DNA of 64,000 bases from Glaciecola sp947496235 (lineage in GTDB: Bacteria; Pseudomonadota; Gammaproteobacteria; Enterobacterales; Alteromonadaceae): NCBI RefSeq assembly GCF_050306235.1, contig NZ_JBLWFH010000009.1, positions 1-64,000 on the forward strand, given 5' to 3'. The translations under genes were made by a program, and so were the position numbers. Below the pieces are notes generated by a model. The model searched no databases. It saw only the letters and a list, made by a program, of their open reading frames with translations, and had not been told where the DNA came from. Below are positions 36,101-43,697 of this stretch, one piece after another; within the stretch, counting starts at the first letter, position 1, and every line of letters starts with the position of its first letter.

Positions 36101-36663
36101 TACAAAATTACACAGATTGCAAATTAGTCGATGTAAAGCCTACGTCCAAAGATAACCCAATAAGTGTGGTTGGTTTGGTGCTTGGCGTTCGAGTAATGAT
36201 GAACAAAAAAGGTCGGCGTTGGGCCTTGGTGACATTGGATGATAAAAGTGCACGCTTTGAAGTTAGGTTTTTTCCAGATCTGTATGAGCAATACGAAGAT
36301 TTGCTAGTAAGTGACAATTTACTCTGGGTTCGTGGACAGGTCAGCTTTGATCAGTACTCAGGGAGCAATACAATGTCGGCCACGGAAGTTATGACGTTAG
36401 CGGATGCCAGAACGCGCTATACTTCACATTTAGCCATTTCGTTAACGTCTTCGTCCTGTAGTTTGTCGTCAGTGGCAAAAATTCAGGATATACTACACAA
36501 TTATAAGGGTGGCAGTTGCCCCTTACATCTGTACATTGAACATCCAGATGTAGCGGTTGGATTAGCTGCAGCCAATAATTGGTATATTAGACCAGATGAT
36601 GAATTGTTAACCAGTCTGCGCTATGAATTAGGCGAAGACAACGTAAGGTTAGTTTTTCAATAA
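33196..36663 (+). CDS. dnaE: DNA polymerase III alpha subunit DnaE
   Basis: 1155 residues (E. coli 1160). It is the replicative polymerase. N-terminal PHP domain (residues 1-~270), palm with the catalytic Asp pair in MPDFDIDFCMDRR (~residues 398-410) and a third Asp in VKFDFLGLRTL (~residue 553), thumb/fingers, helix-hairpin-helix (GAIKGVGEG) and the C-terminal OB fold (residues ~980-1060). The start is GTG at 33196 with GGAG upstream. It precedes accA by 28 bp. Confidence 0.97.
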   Translation: MHTDFVHLRVHSDFSMIDGLNKVNPILDKVVDLNMPAIAVTDQMNMCGLVRFYSGAMSRGIKPIVGCDVNFLSQHIEDQIGCMTLLAMNQQGYKNITCLISDAYLQGHIQHKVVAQTQWLQKYSDGVILLSGGQDSDLGMLLSKEKYQQAKEVAEYYLSIFGDRFYLELCRVGKPEENIYIEQAVKLAEELGIPVVATNNVRFMKSADFEAHEIRVCIAEGYTLEDNRRPKNYTQYQYLRSAQEMIELFDDIPEAIANSVEIAKRCSVELTLGKYFLPNFPTGDLSTEEFLVKVSEEGLERRLLTLFPDEQERQVKRVEYDERLRIELDVINQMGFPGYFLIVMEFIQWSKDNNIPVGPGRGSGAGSLVAYALDITDLDPLEFDLLFERFLNPERVSMPDFDIDFCMDRRDEVIDHVAEMYGRDAVSQIITFGTMAAKAVIRDVGRVLGHPYGFVDRISKLVPGDPGMTLKKAFEVEPRLNEAYSSDDEVKELIDMARILEGVTRNAGKHAGGVVISPTTITDFSPLYCDDTGANPVTQYDKNDVETAGLVKFDFLGLRTLTIIQWAIDMIKEVQNKDVDITQIPLNDPKSFKYLQNAETTAVFQLESRGMKDLIKRLSPDCFEDIIALVALFRPGPLQSGMVDNFIDRKHGREDISYPDATYQHECLKEILQPTYGIILYQEQVMQIAQEMSGYSLGGADLLRRAMGKKKPEEMAKQRSTFEEGAKNNNIDPELAMKIFDLVEKFAGYGFNKSHSAAYALVSYQTLWLKVHYPAEFMAAVLSADMDNTDKVVTLIDECNRMGLEVLPPDLNSGQYKFSVNQDGQIVYGIGAIKGVGEGPVEAIIEARQSQGEFTDLFDFCAKVNLKKINKRVIEKLILAGSMDKFGGSHRASLMATLKDALDMAVQTANAALSGQGDLFGTEMTCEKEVANAFKKVPKWSDKVWLDGEKETLGLYLTGHPINQYIKEIQNYTDCKLVDVKPTSKDNPISVVGLVLGVRVMMNKKGRRWALVTLDDKSARFEVRFFPDLYEQYEDLLVSDNLLWVRGQVSFDQYSGSNTMSATEVMTLADARTRYTSHLAISLTSSSCSLSSVAKIQDILHNYKGGSCPLHLYIEHPDVAVGLAAANNWYIRPDDELLTSLRYELGEDNVRLVFQ

Positions 36664-36691
36664 ATAATAATGATATAAATTGGGATAAGAA

Positions 36692-37648
36692 ATGGGTCTA
36701 CACTTTTTAGATTTTGAGCAACCCATAGCTGAATTAGAAGCTAAAATTGAAGAACTTCGCCTCGTCAATCAAGGCGGTGAGTTCGATGTTGGTATAGAAG
36801 AAGAAATTACCAAACTACGTGAGAAAAGCGGTGAACTAACACGGAAAATATTTTCTAATTTAGGTGCATGGCAAATTTCTCAAGTTGCGCGTCATCCTAT
36901 GCGACCGTACACGCATGACTATATCAAGCACATGTTACAAGAATTTGACGAACTCGCGGGTGACAGAGCTTTTGCTGATGATAAAGCCATAGTAGGTGGT
37001 TTAGCGCGGTTAGATGGCATTCCGGTGATGGTAATTGGGCATCAAAAAGGCCGAGATACCCAAGAAAAAATTAAACGTAATTTTGGTATGCCTAAACCTG
37101 AAGGCTATCGTAAAGCTCTGCGCTTAATGCGCATGGCAGAAAGATTTAATTTGCCGATTATTACCTTCATTGACACTCCAGGTGCATATCCTGGTGTTGG
37201 CGCTGAAGAGCGCGGTCAAAGTGAAGCTATTGCTACCAACTTAAAAGTCATGGCTGAATTGAAGGTTCCCATTATCTGTACTGTTATTGGTGAAGGTGGC
37301 TCTGGTGGTGCCTTGGCAATTGGAGTGGGTGACAGAGTGAACATGTTGCAATATTCAACTTATTCGGTTATCTCACCTGAAGGCTGTGCGTCGATACTGT
37401 GGAAAAGTGCTGAAAAAGCGCCTGTCGCGGCCGAAGCTATGGGGGTTACCGCGCCACAGATTAAAGAGTTAGGCTTAATTAATACTATTGTGGATGAACC
37501 TCTAGGAGGAGCACACCGTGACCATGCGGCTATGGCTGCGAATTTAAAAGCCACAATAAAACAACAGTTGGCGCAACTATCTTCGTTGAGCACTGATGCC
37601 CTGATGCAAGAAAGATATGAACGCTTAATGTCGTTCGGATATTGTTAA
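36692..37648 (+). CDS. accA: Acetyl-CoA carboxylase carboxyltransferase subunit alpha
   Basis: 318 residues (E. coli 319). It is half of the carboxyltransferase that makes malonyl-CoA. The leader helix FEQPIAELEAKIEELR, ARHPMRPYTHDYI, IGHQKGRDTQEKIKRNFGMPKPEGYRKALRLM, FIDTPGAYPGVGAEERGQSEAIATNL and IGEGGSGGALAIGVGD are all present. tilS follows after 9 bp. Confidence 0.98.
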   Translation: MGLHFLDFEQPIAELEAKIEELRLVNQGGEFDVGIEEEITKLREKSGELTRKIFSNLGAWQISQVARHPMRPYTHDYIKHMLQEFDELAGDRAFADDKAIVGGLARLDGIPVMVIGHQKGRDTQEKIKRNFGMPKPEGYRKALRLMRMAERFNLPIITFIDTPGAYPGVGAEERGQSEAIATNLKVMAELKVPIICTVIGEGGSGGALAIGVGDRVNMLQYSTYSVISPEGCASILWKSAEKAPVAAEAMGVTAPQIKELGLINTIVDEPLGGAHRDHAAMAANLKATIKQQLAQLSSLSTDALMQERYERLMSFGYC

Positions 37649-37657
37649 CATTGCCCC

Positions 37658-38980
37658 TTGTTAGACATTCAATCGCATTTTGACGAAGTCCTATCAAAAT
37701 ATAGCAACAATCAAGAGGATTTGGTTGTTGCTTATAGTGGCGGCGTCGATTCCACTGTCATTTTACATCTAGCGCTTCAGTACGCGCAAAAAGAAAGCAA
37801 AACTTTAAAAGCCATTCACATTAATCACCAAATTAGCTCTAATGCTGATGCATGGCAGCAGCACTGTGAGCATCAATGCGAATTACTTGGTATTAAGTGT
37901 TATTCAGTTAAAGTCGATGTAGCAAAGGATGCAAAAAAAGGCCTCGAAGCAGCGGCTAGGGATGCTAGATATGAGGCAATTGCTCAAAGATTAGATAATC
38001 AAAGTATAGTTCTACTTGGTCAGCATCAAGATGATCAAGGGGAAACATTGCTACTTCAATTGATGCGAGGAGCAGGCCCCAAAGGTTTAAGCTCAATGCC
38101 TGAGTACAAGTTGCAAAATAATTTACACTATTTGCGACCTTTGCTAGGGGTTACTCGCGCTCAAATTCTTGATTTTGCGAAAAATGAAAATTTGCAATGG
38201 ATAGAAGATGAGTCTAACCAAAGTACAAAATTCGACCGCAACTTCTTGCGTCACCAAATAGTGCCAGTTTTACAGCAACGCTGGCCAGAGGCTAATAAAG
38301 TACTCGCAAAAAGTGCGTTAAGGTGTGCAGACGAATCTCAAGTATTACAAGAATACATGGCCTTATTGGCGAATGACATTTTAGGCGAGGATAAATCTAT
38401 TTTTGTAGATAAGTTCGCGTTACTGTCAGATGTGACCAAAACAGCATTTGTTCGCTATTGGTGTGAATTATTGAATCTACCCTTGCCGAATGCGACCCAG
38501 CTAGATCAAATTGTTGCTTTTCCTGACGCCAAATCCGATAAGCAGCCTCAGGTCAATTTGGGTGAAAACGTTATTTCGAAATTTAATGACAAGATTTATG
38601 TTTATAAGACACCATCGCCACAGCCCCAAAGTCAATTAATTTCCGAATTTCCTTTTACTATCTCCTCAGCCAATGTTCGGTTATCTTTGGCTCAAACGCC
38701 AGAATCGGCGAATTTTCACTTGCCAAATAACAGTCAACTACGAGTGGAATATGGCGTTCTCACCGCAACAATAAAACCCTTTTCTAACCGTCCGACAAAA
38801 GCGTTAAAAGATTGGTGTAAAGAATGGAATATCCCACCTTGGGAAAGGCAGAATATACCGCTATTAATGCTTGGTGATAAATTATTAGCGGTTATTGCTG
38901 AGCAACTTTATGTTGATTGCGCCTATGCAAAACCCCTAATCGATAGTAAAGGGGTGAGCTTAGAGAGAGTTACACCCTAA
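37658..38980 (+). CDS. tilS: tRNA(Ile)-lysidine synthetase TilS
   Basis: 440 residues. It changes C34 of tRNA-Ile(CAU) to lysidine. PP-loop AYSGGVDSTVI near residues 24-34, followed by HINHQISSNADAW, LLGQHQDDQGETLLLQLMRGAG and RPLL. The C-terminal TilS domain contains the FSNRPTKALKDWCKEWNIPPWER segment that binds the tRNA. The start is TTG at 37658; the preceding codons offer no better choice. The 3' end overlaps the convergent GGDEF gene by 4 bp. Confidence 0.96.
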   Translation: MLDIQSHFDEVLSKYSNNQEDLVVAYSGGVDSTVILHLALQYAQKESKTLKAIHINHQISSNADAWQQHCEHQCELLGIKCYSVKVDVAKDAKKGLEAAARDARYEAIAQRLDNQSIVLLGQHQDDQGETLLLQLMRGAGPKGLSSMPEYKLQNNLHYLRPLLGVTRAQILDFAKNENLQWIEDESNQSTKFDRNFLRHQIVPVLQQRWPEANKVLAKSALRCADESQVLQEYMALLANDILGEDKSIFVDKFALLSDVTKTAFVRYWCELLNLPLPNATQLDQIVAFPDAKSDKQPQVNLGENVISKFNDKIYVYKTPSPQPQSQLISEFPFTISSANVRLSLAQTPESANFHLPNNSQLRVEYGVLTATIKPFSNRPTKALKDWCKEWNIPPWERQNIPLLMLGDKLLAVIAEQLYVDCAYAKPLIDSKGVSLERVTP

Positions 38981-39879
38981 GCTGCAATAATGTGATTTTT
39001 ACCAGCTTGTTTCGCTTTGTACAGTGCATTATCTGCGCGTTCAAATATTGTAACCGCAGTATCTGTGGGGATGAATGCGGTAGTACCAACACTGCTTGAA
39101 ACACCGTATTGACTAAACAATGGATGCTTATTTACAGCGTTTGTAATGCGTTGGGCAATCATTGCATTTGTTTTCGGTGTACTATCGATCATCAAACAAC
39201 AAAACTCATCTCCACCAAATCGAAACGCGTAATCACTATCGCGCATACAATTTTTAAGTATTTGTGCAAAGACGATAAGCACTTGATCACCTTCTTGATG
39301 CCCAAAGCGGTCGTTAACAGATTTAAAATTGTCTAAATCAAAGACTAGTAAGCCGAAAGTGTCATTATTTCGTTTGCAAATACTAATTAGCTTATTCACC
39401 GATTCGATATAATTGGTACGATTACCTAACCCCGTTAGTACATCTTTGGTGGCTAATTGGCTAATGCGATAATACTCCAAAGCATGCTTTAAACTCATAG
39501 CAAATATACTATGAATTTCGGATAGAAGTTTGCGCTGAACGGGCGTTAAAACTTTGCTAAACGAATAAGCTAATTGTGCATGCTGAGGAGTACCAAAAGG
39601 TTGACCATAATAAATTGATATTTTCATAATACGTGCTCTAACCTTAGCGTTTCCGGTTCTAAGAACCTGATCAGCAAAAGTCAGTTTAAGCGACGTACAG
39701 GGTAATTTTTCTGCTAAAATGAGAAAATAATCGTTGGTAAGTTCTTCTAGGTCAATAGAAGACAACATAGCGCGCATAATATTGGCCGACTCAGCCATGG
39801 TAAGCACTGTTAAGTCACTTTCATCAGTAAAAAGTGATGCGTTTTGCGTTGTTTCCTGAGACATTAGTCCGATTTCCAT
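38977..39879 (-). CDS. Diguanylate cyclase (GGDEF domain) with GAF-like N-terminal region
   Basis: 300 residues. The C-terminal GGDEF domain begins near residue 140 (KDVLTGLGNRTNYIE) and its active-site loop FRFGGDEF is near residues 219-226. The RxxD inhibitory site (RDSD) lies exactly five residues before GGDEF, so product inhibition by c-di-GMP is expected. No EAL domain. The N-terminal ~135 residues look like a small sensory alpha/beta domain (GAF-like, unassigned) without membrane helices. The ATG at 39879 has GAGG 7 nt upstream. It would raise c-di-GMP and favour biofilm over motility. Confidence 0.9.
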   Translation of the reverse strand: MEIGLMSQETTQNASLFTDESDLTVLTMAESANIMRAMLSSIDLEELTNDYFLILAEKLPCTSLKLTFADQVLRTGNAKVRARIMKISIYYGQPFGTPQHAQLAYSFSKVLTPVQRKLLSEIHSIFAMSLKHALEYYRISQLATKDVLTGLGNRTNYIESVNKLISICKRNNDTFGLLVFDLDNFKSVNDRFGHQEGDQVLIVFAQILKNCMRDSDYAFRFGGDEFCCLMIDSTPKTNAMIAQRITNAVNKHPLFSQYGVSSSVGTTAFIPTDTAVTIFERADNALYKAKQAGKNHIIAA

Positions 39880-40043
39880 AGTCTACCTCGATTATTACTG
39901 CCAAAAAATCGACGATTTTGGTAATTACTCACGTTTTACTTTAGTATTCAATCATTAACGCAAGGTTAATAAACTGAATGCTTCGTCGTTAAATCGAACT
40001 TTGCATTATTCATGCCTATTTTTAAAATGGATGACCAACCAAT

Positions 40044-42005
40044 ATGACGCATAGCTTTTTAAGCATCCTTTCATTAATGGTTATATCGGTAGCCTTTATT
40101 TGGCTGTTTAAACGTGCTCACCTCCCGCCAATTCTGGCCTACCTAGTCGCTGGGGTAGTCGTCGGCCCCGAGTTGTTAGACCTTTTTGCAGAATCAGAAT
40201 CCATGCATTTGGCGGCCGAAGTCGGCATTGTTTTGTTGCTTTTTACCCTGGGTTTGGAGTTTTCTCTGGCCAAATTAATGGCGATGAGGCGGCTGGTTTT
40301 TGGCGTAGGCGGCGGGCAGATGTTTGCCACTACGGCATTATTTGCCATTATCGCCTTGCTTTGGGGGCAAGATCTTTCCACTTCTATTATTCTTGGCGCA
40401 CTTTTAGGCTTGTCATCCACTGCTATCGTCATTAAAACCATTGATGACAAAGGACGACTTAACACCAGACGTTCTCAAATTGCGATAAGTGTACTGTTAT
40501 TTCAAGATTTAGCAGTTGTCCCTTTATTGATCATTATTCCCTTGTTGGCGCAGCCTGACGGACAGTCCATCACCACAGCTGTACTTTTGGCGTTACTCAA
40601 GGGCGTCATCGCCGTGACCGCCTTATTATCCTTTGGTAAATGGCTATTACCGAGAATTTACAATGAAATTGCTCGTACCCAGACGGAAGAACTTTTTGTA
40701 CTGACGACCTTAGTAATCACCTTGTTAGCCGCAGGTGCTACTTATGCCTTTGGTCTTTCTATGGCATTAGGTGCTTTCTTAGCAGGTATGATGTTGAGTG
40801 AATCCCAATATCGTCATCAACTGGAAGCGGATATTAGACCCTTTAGAGATATTTTGATGGGGCTGTTTTTTATTACGGTTGGCATGCAATTAAAGTTAGA
40901 TGTTGTGTTCAGCGAATGGTATTGGATTTTGCTCGGCGTTGGCATATTAGTTGTGGCCAAGGCTGCCGTGATTAAATTTATCGGCCAACTTTATCAGATT
41001 CAAAGTAGTGATGCCTGGGCGGCTGGATTTAAACTTGCGCAAATAGGTGAGTTTAGTTTTGTGCTTGCCGCCCTTGCGGCTGATAATAATGTTATTTCAA
41101 CCTACCAATCTAATTTAATCATCAGTGTAGGTTTGGTTAGTATGGCAATTACACCTAGTTTGATCGACAAGAGCGATTGGCTTTCTGAAAAACTGTCCTT
41201 TCAAAAATTGCCGAGTGTAAGTCCAGAAAACAGGATACAGGAGCGAAAAATTGATGCCGTAATCCTTGGGTTTGGTCGTGTTGGGCAAACTGTCGCCCGA
41301 ATGATGAAACTTGAGGGGCTACAATATGTTGTTATAGACAGTGATCCTATTCGCGTCCAGGAAGCCAGAACGGCCGGAGAAGATATCTATTATGGTGATG
41401 CCACAAAAAAAGATATATTGAAAAAAGCCATTGGTCGTCATGCGCAGTTATCAATAGTTACTTTTGATAATCATGCAAGAGCCAAAACCCTTATCCATGT
41501 ATTGCGAGATCTTTTTCCAGATATCAAAATTATTGTACGTACCCGCAAAGATTATCATGCGGATGAGCTATACAAAGAAGGCGCTCTTCAAGTGGTCCCT
41601 GAAATTCAAGAAGGTAGCTTAATGCTGATATCTCAGGTCTTGCACTATGCCGGTATTCCGATGTCTCGTATTTTAAAACGCATCCGCAATGAACGACAAA
41701 AAGGTTATGTTCATATGCATGGATTTTTTCCTGGAGAGACTACAGAAATCAGTTTCGAAACCCGTGATAAACTGGAATTTATGCATGCTGTGGTGATCAC
41801 TGAAAATGCCTTTGCAGATGGAAAAACCTTGGATGAATTAGGTTTAAGTAATAAACGCGTTCAGGTGGTTGCCCTTAGAAGAGACTTGCAAGAGGTGGAA
41901 AATCCTCCGCTGCATACTAAATTGCGAGCGAAGGATGTATTGGTGATTTCCGGAAAACCCAGAAGGGTTGAACGGATAGAGAAATATATTCTAGGTGGTG
42001 GTTAA
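40044..42005 (+). CDS. CPA2-family monovalent cation:proton antiporter with RCK (TrkA) domains
   Basis: 653 residues. Residues ~1-385 form about 12 transmembrane helices of the KefB/KefC/YbaL type (LPPILAYLVAGVVVGP, GIVLLLFTLGLEFS, LGALLGLSSTAIVIK). Then a TrkA-N Rossmann domain (AVILGFGRVGQTVARMM, ~residues 408-530) and a TrkA-C domain at the end (residues ~560-650, VVALRRDLQEV). It would exchange K+ or Na+ for H+ under nucleotide control. No kefF/kefG partner gene is adjacent, so a YbaL-like antiporter is as likely as a glutathione-gated Kef channel. The ion is not determined. Confidence 0.88.
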   Translation: MTHSFLSILSLMVISVAFIWLFKRAHLPPILAYLVAGVVVGPELLDLFAESESMHLAAEVGIVLLLFTLGLEFSLAKLMAMRRLVFGVGGGQMFATTALFAIIALLWGQDLSTSIILGALLGLSSTAIVIKTIDDKGRLNTRRSQIAISVLLFQDLAVVPLLIIIPLLAQPDGQSITTAVLLALLKGVIAVTALLSFGKWLLPRIYNEIARTQTEELFVLTTLVITLLAAGATYAFGLSMALGAFLAGMMLSESQYRHQLEADIRPFRDILMGLFFITVGMQLKLDVVFSEWYWILLGVGILVVAKAAVIKFIGQLYQIQSSDAWAAGFKLAQIGEFSFVLAALAADNNVISTYQSNLIISVGLVSMAITPSLIDKSDWLSEKLSFQKLPSVSPENRIQERKIDAVILGFGRVGQTVARMMKLEGLQYVVIDSDPIRVQEARTAGEDIYYGDATKKDILKKAIGRHAQLSIVTFDNHARAKTLIHVLRDLFPDIKIIVRTRKDYHADELYKEGALQVVPEIQEGSLMLISQVLHYAGIPMSRILKRIRNERQKGYVHMHGFFPGETTEISFETRDKLEFMHAVVITENAFADGKTLDELGLSNKRVQVVALRRDLQEVENPPLHTKLRAKDVLVISGKPRRVERIEKYILGGG

Positions 42006-42215
42006 TTAGTAGGTTCGATACTTGGAATGACTGGTTTTTAACGGCGCCAAAAGTAGATAAAAAATCCAAGCAAACCAGAAAACAAATATTGTAAGCAATA
42101 ACCAAGCGACCTTTTCACCACCAGACGTTCTGTTGGACGCCGCAATTCGAATGATTGGATAAATCCAAATTAAAAAACAAAAAACTGCACCAATTATCAT
42201 TGCGAGAAATTCCAT
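42006..42215 (-). CDS. Small two-helix membrane protein
   Basis: 69 residues from the ATG at 42215, which has AAGGAG 7 nt upstream (a GTG six bases earlier is too close to it). Two transmembrane helices (residues ~2-25 and ~37-58) with a charged, Gly-rich loop (NRTSGGEK) and a basic C-terminus. The layout recalls the PLDc_N/SHOCT-linked small membrane proteins, which have no enzymatic role of their own. It ends directly against the antiporter stop on the other strand (no gap). Confidence 0.75.
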   Translation of the reverse strand: MEFLAMIIGAVFCFLIWIYPIIRIAASNRTSGGEKVAWLLLTIFVFWFAWIFYLLLAPLKTSHSKYRTY

Positions 42216-42308
42216 ACTCACTCTCCTTACATTGTTTTTTCTTTATTTATCGAAACTATTAGCGCCGAGGAAATGATTCCCTGCGGCGCGATTTGCCTTG
42301 GGAGAGGC

Positions 42309-42545
42309 TTATAACTTTTCAAATTCCTTGTTCAACTGATACTTTTCATCCGTTACAATCTTTTCAAGGGTTGCAATTCGTTCGCTCATTTCTTCAAGAC
42401 GTTTTTCAATTTCTTTTGTGTAGTCCTGCAAATCTTTGTGTTCAGCGTTATCTTTTTTACGGTGTTCCTTTGCTTGCACAGTTTTCACTATGTTAACTAC
42501 CATCAAACAAATTAGTGCAATAATAGCGACAGCGGTCATATTCAT
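42309..42545 (-). CDS. Small membrane protein with C-terminal coiled coil, PspB-like
   Basis: 78 residues. One N-terminal helix (residues ~4-24), a charged linker (EHRKKDNAEHKD), then a leucine/isoleucine heptad coiled coil. The closing pattern ERIATLEKIVTDEK resembles the end of phage-shock protein B (ERI-x-ALE-x-ILD). PspB senses envelope stress with PspC, but no pspA, pspC or pspF is nearby. It shares orientation with the 69-residue gene downstream, 93 bp apart. AAGGAG precedes the ATG. PspB membership is an inference from layout and the tail. Confidence 0.7.
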   Translation of the reverse strand: MNMTAVAIIALICLMVVNIVKTVQAKEHRKKDNAEHKDLQDYTKEIEKRLEEMSERIATLEKIVTDEKYQLNKEFEKL

Positions 42546-42837
42546 GACAATTTCTCCTTGAAAATGTAATACAACAATTTAATCAAGCTGCGAATTAAAG
42601 GTCATGTGTAAAAGGTCATAATCGAATTGTTTTATTATGTTTGACCTTACGAATCTTTTGACGCTTCCAATTTACTTGCTCAGTGATAAAGTCAGATATT
42701 GCAAGCCGCTTGCCACTATGTAACTACATGATAAATATAGATATATTATTTCCTTCATAAATTGGGGGAAATCTTTAATAGCTACTTTGACTAATATTTG
42801 GTTAAATCAACCAATTAAAAGCTGAGTTGATACTTGT

Positions 42838-43317
42838 ATGATAGAACATCAAAATTTTATGCGTTTAGCGTTGGAGCAAGCGAGACTTGCAGAACAAATA
42901 AATGAAGTGCCTGTGGGCGCTGTTTTGGTACATGAAGGAAAGGTTATTGGTACTGGCTTTAACCGATCGATTATTGACCACGATCCTTCCGCTCATGCGG
43001 AAATTGGCGCAATTCGGGCTGCAGGCAAGCAGCTTAAAAACTACCGTTTTCCAGGTACCACCTTATATGTCACCCTTGAACCTTGCAGCATGTGTGCGGG
43101 TTTTTTAGTGCACAGTCGTATTGAGCATTTAGTTTTTGGAGCTGAGGATTTAAAAACGGGTGCATGTGGCAGCATTATGGATCTAAGCCAACATATGCAG
43201 CTAAACCATCAATTCAAAGTGACTGGGGGAATATTAAAGGAGGAATGTGGAAGTTTACTATCAGCATTTTTCGCCCGTCGAAGGGCGGAGAAAAAAGCCT
43301 TGAAGCGTATAGATTAG
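42838..43317 (+). CDS. tadA: tRNA-specific adenosine deaminase TadA
   Basis: 159 residues. It converts A34 to inosine in tRNA-Arg(ACG). The zinc site motifs are HAEIGAIRAAG (His and catalytic Glu) and PCSMCAG (two Cys). The N-terminal EVPVGAVLV and the EHLVFGAEDLKTGACGS stretch match the family, and the tadA-mltF-purL order is the E. coli one. Its last bases overlap those of a small convergent gene. Confidence 0.96.
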   Translation: MIEHQNFMRLALEQARLAEQINEVPVGAVLVHEGKVIGTGFNRSIIDHDPSAHAEIGAIRAAGKQLKNYRFPGTTLYVTLEPCSMCAGFLVHSRIEHLVFGAEDLKTGACGSIMDLSQHMQLNHQFKVTGGILKEECGSLLSAFFARRRAEKKALKRID

Positions 43318-43451
43318 CAGGCTTCTTGGAATTCTCCGTCTAATTCAAAAGCGGTAAACTGTTTACGTCTTAATAATACCTTGTTGTGTACTTTCTTCAC
43401 TAATGCGCGTCTGCGGTTTGTATTTTTAAATGTTCTTGGTTTTCTCATCAT
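43314..43451 (-). CDS. 45-residue basic protein, unknown function
   Basis: The frame runs from tandem ATG codons at 43451 and 43448 to a TAA at 43314. The product is strongly basic in its first 30 residues (KPRTFKNTNRRRALVKKV and LLRRKQF) and ends acidic (ELDGEF). It has the character of a small nucleic-acid or ribosome-binding protein. A TGAG-containing site precedes the ATG. The gene overlaps the end of tadA by 4 bp on the other strand. Codon use resembles the neighbours. I do not recognise a family. Confidence 0.6.
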   Translation of the reverse strand: MMRKPRTFKNTNRRRALVKKVHNKVLLRRKQFTAFELDGEFQEAC

Positions 43452-43697
43452 AATCTCATTCTGTTTTGTTTGTATCTTGTTATCGGCACATATTTCAATT
43501 TGGTTTAACCCGAAAATTTGCCTAGCTAACTCTTTTGAATAGACCGCTTCATTTTAAAAAATCGTTCATTCAGATTTGTGCTAGTGTAAATGTAAGCAAT
43601 ATATGCACCATTTTTATTACAGATATCTTGTGGTTTTATGACAATTTACAAGGGGAAAGTTCAAAATAATTGCACTTAAGTTGTGCATATGTGTATT

